Shown in pieces: positions 60,178 to 64,000 of a stretch of DNA of 64,000 nt; the stretch's first letter is position 1; each line of letters starts with the position of its first letter. The position numbers were made by a program, and so were the translations under genes. The stretch is taken from positions 186,001 to 250,000 of the forward strand of contig NZ_JACYFJ010000003.1 in assembly GCF_014855495.1 (NCBI RefSeq), written 5' to 3'. A model generated the notes under the pieces. The model saw only the letters and a list, made by a program, of their open reading frames with translations. It did not search any database and was not told the origin of the DNA. The DNA comes from Euzebyella saccharophila. Its GTDB lineage: Bacteria; Bacteroidota; Bacteroidia; Flavobacteriales; Flavobacteriaceae.

Positions 60178-60729
60178 TTAATTCTTCATTTTATCTTTCA
60201 TTTTTTGCATCATTCCGGGATTTTTTTCCATCATCTTCTGCATCATTTCTTCCATCATTTCCGGATTCTCTTCCATCATTTTTTTCATTCTTTCCTTCAT
60301 TTCCTTTTTCATCATTTCATTATTGTGCATTTTTTCCATCATCATCTTGCGGCCCTTTTCGCTTTCCATCATTTTATCCAGCATTTTGGAATGCATCTTT
60401 TTTTTCATTTCAGGGTTCTTTTCCATCATTTGCTGCATATGGGCCTGCATTTTTTCCTTCATTTCCGGATTCTTGTCCATCATCATTTTCATATTTCCCG
60501 ATTCCATCTGTTCCATATGGGTCTTCATCATTATCTTTTTGGCATCTTCATTCTTTCGTGCCTCACTGATGAAATTTGTGAACTGAACAGGGTTCGAGAT
60601 AATCTCTTGGTAAATGGCATTCCTGTTTTCCTCGACCTGCATGGTCTCGGAAGCATTGAAAGTTGATTTGCAACTTATTACTGTTCCTAGTATTCCAATT
60701 ACCATCAAAAGTTTTACTGTTGTTTTCAT
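60178..60729 (-). CDS. Met/Lys/Glu-rich lipoprotein (putative copper-binding)
   Basis: 183 residues with a lipoprotein signal (lipobox VISC). From about residue 60 to the C-terminus it is an irregular series of methionine-rich repeats (MMEKNPEMKKKM, MMEENPEMMEEM and similar), more than one third Met. Such sequences bind Cu(I) or Ag(I) through thioethers. A Phe/His-rich open frame on the opposite strand is the translation of the same repeat and is not a gene. Confidence 0.75.
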   Translation of the reverse strand: MKTTVKLLMVIGILGTVISCKSTFNASETMQVEENRNAIYQEIISNPVQFTNFISEARKNEDAKKIMMKTHMEQMESGNMKMMMDKNPEMKEKMQAHMQQMMEKNPEMKKKMHSKMLDKMMESEKGRKMMMEKMHNNEMMKKEMKERMKKMMEENPEMMEEMMQKMMEKNPGMMQKMKDKMKN

Positions 60730-60762
60730 TTTATTATTTTTTAAAATGTATAAATCGTCTAT

Positions 60763-62070
60763 CTATTTTTCTTTTTCTTCACTTTTATTTTTCAGGAACC
60801 ATTTTTCACCTAAAAAAATCAATACCATCAGTATTGCAGCTACAATTACGACCAATAGGTCACTAGAAGCCTTTATCCATAAGAATGCGGCCAAAACAAT
60901 ACAATCCAATAATATTGCAGTATATAGAATAGAGACACGGGCGTTTATGTCTTTTCTCATATTTTTAAGTACGCCCCAATGAATTCCTATATCCATAATT
61001 AGATAGAAAATAGCACCTAATGATGCAATTCTTTTAAGGTCAAAAAGAATGGTCATTGTGAGTGCCAATACCACAGTATAAATGAGCATATGTTTTTGCA
61101 ACTTACCTGGTAGCCCAAAATGTTTATGGGGAATTAGATTCATCTGAGTTAGCATTGTAGTCATCCTTGACACTGCAAAAATGCTTGCCACCACTCCTGA
61201 GATAGTAGCTATGATTGCAATACCCACGGTGAACCACAATCCGTACTTTCCGAAAGCCGGCCTTGATGCCTCGGCCAAAGAATAGTCCTTAGCTTTGATT
61301 ATCTCTTCAATAGTAAGATTAGAAGAAACAGCAAATGCAACAAGTAGATATACCACGGTACAGATAGCAAGTGATAGAATTATAGCACGTCCTACATTTT
61401 TATTGGGATTGGTGATTTCTTCACCACTATTTGTAATCGTAGTAAAGCCCTTATAAGCTAAGATTGAAAGGGCCAAGGCTCCTAAATAATTGGTAATAGG
61501 GTATTCCTTCAAACTCTCTGAAGGGACAACTTCAGAAAATGAAAATCCTGCCGCCCATAATCCACCAATAGCAAATATTGCTATCCCTCCAATTTTTAAG
61601 ACCGCCATCGCAAAGGATGATTTACCGATAATAGTATTGCCAGAAATATTAATTAAAAAAGCAACGATTAATAGCAATACCCCAAGTATTGGCACCCAAA
61701 CACTATTGTCATTAATATCAAATAACTGAAGCGTGTACGAACCAAATGTACGTGCTACCAAACTTTCATTGATGACCATTGAAAGTGCCATTAGCAACGC
61801 TCCTGAAGCTGTAACCGCACCTTTACCATATATCTTTTTTAGATAGGTAGCAATACCGCCAGCAGATGGATACGCATTGGAAAGTTTCACATACGTATAT
61901 GCACTAAATCCTGAAATGATAGCACCTACAAGAAAAGCATACGGAAACCATTGCCCTGATAACTCAGCTACCTGTCCTAATAAGGCAAATATTCCTGCAC
62001 CTATCATAACACCTGTACCAAGCGACACCGCTCCGGTTAAACTCAAACTATTTTTCTTGTATGGTGCCAT
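60763..62070 (-). CDS. APC-family amino acid permease
   Basis: 435 residues, about 12 TM helices, of the amino acid-polyamine-organocation family. The N-terminal GVMIGAGIFALLGQ (TM1, with the unwound GAGIF) and later NAYPSAGGIATYLKK and GFTTITNSGEEITNP are typical. No cytosolic regulatory domain is present. It stands between the Met-rich lipoprotein and the multicopper oxidase. Its substrate is unknown, and its place in a copper region has no obvious explanation. Confidence 0.9.
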   Translation of the reverse strand: MAPYKKNSLSLTGAVSLGTGVMIGAGIFALLGQVAELSGQWFPYAFLVGAIISGFSAYTYVKLSNAYPSAGGIATYLKKIYGKGAVTASGALLMALSMVINESLVARTFGSYTLQLFDINDNSVWVPILGVLLLIVAFLINISGNTIIGKSSFAMAVLKIGGIAIFAIGGLWAAGFSFSEVVPSESLKEYPITNYLGALALSILAYKGFTTITNSGEEITNPNKNVGRAIILSLAICTVVYLLVAFAVSSNLTIEEIIKAKDYSLAEASRPAFGKYGLWFTVGIAIIATISGVVASIFAVSRMTTMLTQMNLIPHKHFGLPGKLQKHMLIYTVVLALTMTILFDLKRIASLGAIFYLIMDIGIHWGVLKNMRKDINARVSILYTAILLDCIVLAAFLWIKASSDLLVVIVAAILMVLIFLGEKWFLKNKSEEKEK

Positions 62071-62073
62071 TTC

Positions 62074-64000
62074 TTAAAATCTAACTAACAGACCGCCACC
62101 CCAGCCATAACGTTTATTGTAATTTCCTTGTATGGAAAAGTTTCTGGAAACGATGTATGCCAGCCCTACCAGCCATTGGGTTTCACTTTCAAAAGATTTA
62201 TTGTTTTCCAAATCATTGACCCAACCAAAATCCGCTCTGTACTCATATTCTCCTTCCAAAAAAATTCTTGGAAAAATCAATAGTTCTCTATCCAAACGTA
62301 TTCTTGGGCGCAGTTGATGGTCCATACTCACATCTACATTAAATCTGTAAGGCGTAAAGTATTTAATCCCAACCAATCCAACGGTATTAAATGTATCGTA
62401 AGAATCTGGTGTAGAAGTTTCGGTATTTACCCCTGCATACAGGCGTACCCAATCATTGAGGTATCGATTGTAGTTCACTTCTATCTCGGCATTTTGGTTA
62501 TAATCAAACTCGCCACGTAGTCCAAATTCATTTCGGATGTTGCTAGACATCAAAAAAAGCTCATTAAAGTTTGAACCTACACGCGCAGCTCCCCAAGAAT
62601 AATAGTGGTCTGTCTCGTCAATTAGTTTTTGAACTGGATAATCCTTCATTCTTTCATCCCTTGGTGTATCATAACTAAATACGCGTGCCATACCGCCCAT
62701 CATATGATATAATACGTGACAATGAAAGAACCAGTCACCATATTCTTCGTTATAAAATTCGATGACCACTTTTTGCATCGGTGGTACATTAACAGTATGT
62801 TTTAAGGGCGAGCGTTCCCCGTTTTCGTTGATTACCCTAAAGTAATGTCCGTGTAAATGCATTGGATGGTGCATCATAGTAAGGTTGTTCAAGGTAATTC
62901 TTGTGACCTCCCCACTTTTGATTTTTATTTTATCAGTTTCTGATAAGGGCACGCCGTTCATACTCCAAACATAGCGTTGCATATTTCCTGTCAGATTAAG
63001 CAAAATGTCATTAACAGGTAAATCTGCTTCATATGTGGTTTTTTCTCTTGCCTTTAAAAAATCATAGTTGAAATAGGTTTTACGGGTACTGTAATCGAAA
63101 ACGGAACTGTCTTTTTGCATTTTGGACATATCGTGATTCATGTGGTCATTCATTTTGTCCATTGTTTTATTATGGTTCATTGGCATAGAATCCTTTTTCA
63201 TTACCATCGTATTGTCCATATTCATATTGCCGTCGTTCATGGGCATTTTCTCATCCATCTTCATGTTCATATCCATTTGCTTTTTCATTGCACCATCTTT
63301 CATGGACATCCTATCGGGCATATCCATGTTCATCTGTTCATCTTTCATATCCATCTTCATTCCATATTTCTGCATCAAAAACTCTGGTGTTTTTTTCTTT
63401 TGATTTCCTACCATTGCGGGCGCGCCCATCTTCATATCCATTTTTGCCATTTGCTTCATCATTGCCACTTTGTCCGGTCTGTCAATCGGTTTTGCAGGAT
63501 AAAGTATACCTTGCCCTAAACGCACGGTAGTATGTCCGGAACCATCTTGGGCTGTAGCAGTAATTTCTAATGTGCCTTCGGGGATGGTAACGATAACATC
63601 GTAGGTCTCCGCAATGCCGAAAAGAAATCGGCTTTTGGATATAGGTTCCACATCTATACCATCACTTGAGACAACCATTGGGCTGCCTCCTCCAAAATCC
63701 ATCCAATAATAGGTAGATGCTGCGGCGTTAATAAAGCGAAGCCTTACTTTTTCACCGGGTTGAAAATTTGGGTACTCTGCTAGTTTTTTACCGTTGGACA
63801 AAAAAGCAGGATAATAGACGTCTGCAATATCGGCACCTTCCATTCTATCGCGCCAAAACTTAAATTGAGCTCCCAATGCACCTTCTTTTATGACTCTACT
63901 TAATGGCACTGCAGTACCTTTTTTAACTTGGTACCATTCGTTACCCCTTTTAAGGTTACGCAAAACGTTCATAGGTTTTTCATTGGTCCAGTCAGATAAC
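62074..64000 (-). CDS. Multicopper oxidase (CopA/CueO type) fused to a C-terminal beta-barrel, 5' end outside window
   Basis: The frame stays open through 64000, so the N-terminus is missing. The visible part holds the MCO second domain, then a Met/His/Asp-rich insert (roughly 180 residues, full of MxMxMD repeats) that binds Cu(I). The third cupredoxin domain has HHPMHLHGHYF and FFHCHVLYHMM, giving type 1 and trinuclear copper ligands. After it, about 170 residues with alternating beta strands end in a C-terminal Phe (GGGLLVRF). These resemble a CopB-like outer-membrane barrel. The enzyme oxidises Cu(I) to Cu(II) in the periplasm. Confidence 0.88.
   Translation of the reverse strand, partial: LSDWTNEKPMNVLRNLKRGNEWYQVKKGTAVPLSRVIKEGALGAQFKFWRDRMEGADIADVYYPAFLSNGKKLAEYPNFQPGEKVRLRFINAAASTYYWMDFGGGSPMVVSSDGIDVEPISKSRFLFGIAETYDVIVTIPEGTLEITATAQDGSGHTTVRLGQGILYPAKPIDRPDKVAMMKQMAKMDMKMGAPAMVGNQKKKTPEFLMQKYGMKMDMKDEQMNMDMPDRMSMKDGAMKKQMDMNMKMDEKMPMNDGNMNMDNTMVMKKDSMPMNHNKTMDKMNDHMNHDMSKMQKDSSVFDYSTRKTYFNYDFLKAREKTTYEADLPVNDILLNLTGNMQRYVWSMNGVPLSETDKIKIKSGEVTRITLNNLTMMHHPMHLHGHYFRVINENGERSPLKHTVNVPPMQKVVIEFYNEEYGDWFFHCHVLYHMMGGMARVFSYDTPRDERMKDYPVQKLIDETDHYYSWGAARVGSNFNELFLMSSNIRNEFGLRGEFDYNQNAEIEVNYNRYLNDWVRLYAGVNTETSTPDSYDTFNTVGLVGIKYFTPYRFNVDVSMDHQLRPRIRLDRELLIFPRIFLEGEYEYRADFGWVNDLENNKSFESETQWLVGLAYIVSRNFSIQGNYNKRYGWGGGLLVRF

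Noticed and set aside
60127-60666. Phe/His-rich open frame on the plus strand
   Set aside because: It is the reverse complement of Met/Lys/Glu codons in the Met-rich lipoprotein gene.
63115-63519. His/Phe-rich open frame on the plus strand
   Set aside because: It is antisense to the Met/Asp-rich insert of the multicopper oxidase gene.
1-64000. CRISPR array, tRNA or rRNA genes
   Set aside because: No regularly spaced repeats and no tRNA- or rRNA-like sequence was noticed; the search was by eye, so a dedicated scan would be decisive.

Overview
The window comes from a marine-type Flavobacteriaceae/Bacteroidota chromosome. Protein family content points there: a Bacteroidetes-type tyrosine integrase and relaxase, PRTRC genes, a CzcA-TolC fusion, DUF3347 and DUF6660. 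So do TAnnTTTG promoter boxes upstream of several genes. No rRNA, tRNA or CRISPR array was seen.

Positions 1-5307 are ordinary core chromosome: a leftward M24 aminopeptidase cut by the window edge, then rightward gcvT, glsA, an SDR epimerase, a pterin carbinolamine dehydratase and yebC. At 5430 a tyrosine recombinase begins, and everything after it looks like an integrated mobile island that runs past position 64000, so its far end and any conjugation machinery are not seen.

The island is modular. (a) 6667-14576 is an AT-rich defence segment. It holds an apparent two-gene unit (a CHAT caspase-like protease plus a UPF0489 arginase-fold enzyme) and a three-gene SIR2-HerA-SIR2 operon, with nested palindromes in the gaps around them. 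(b) 14577-17658 is a mobilization module: relaxase, MobC, a candidate oriT and unknown partners. (c) 18185-19863 is an AbiEi/AbiEii toxin-antitoxin pair with a clear palindromic operator. It is followed by a strongly structured GC-rich non-coding block (19934-20075). (d) 20139-23677 is a PRTRC operon with E1-like, B and predicted ubiquitin-like members. (e) 24198-25654 is an IS3-family element next to the remnant of a PQQ-propeller gene.

From 25979 to the right edge nearly everything is leftward and concerns metals. A Zn/Co/Cd set comes first (czcA-czcC fusion, czcB, two CDF exporters, a Fur-type regulator, a CadA-type ATPase). It is followed by periplasmic copper and sulfur genes (DUF305, HMA, Csp-like four-helix protein, persulfide dioxygenase) and a CopA ATPase. 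Next is a mercury-like cluster with two MerT-HMA fusions, a MerA-like reductase, CsoR and ArsR regulators and a GDCCVxC protein. The right end is a copper/silver periplasmic detoxification block: HMA-AraC regulator, CusB-DUF3347, PepSY, permease, YceI, three DUF3347 domains in all, two DUF302 proteins, a Met-rich lipoprotein and a multicopper oxidase fused to a beta-barrel. The block would move metals from cytoplasm to periplasm to outside, with sensors of three families controlling it.

Several genes are broken or start oddly: a ferredoxin-reductase-like gene with two frameshifts, an HMA gene whose expected start is ATA, a possible frameshift in the PRTRC operon, and the IS-adjacent propeller fragment. 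The best candidates for something new are the CHAT-UPF0489 pair, the SIR2-HerA-SIR2 arrangement, the palindromes around them, and the structured block at 19934-20075.
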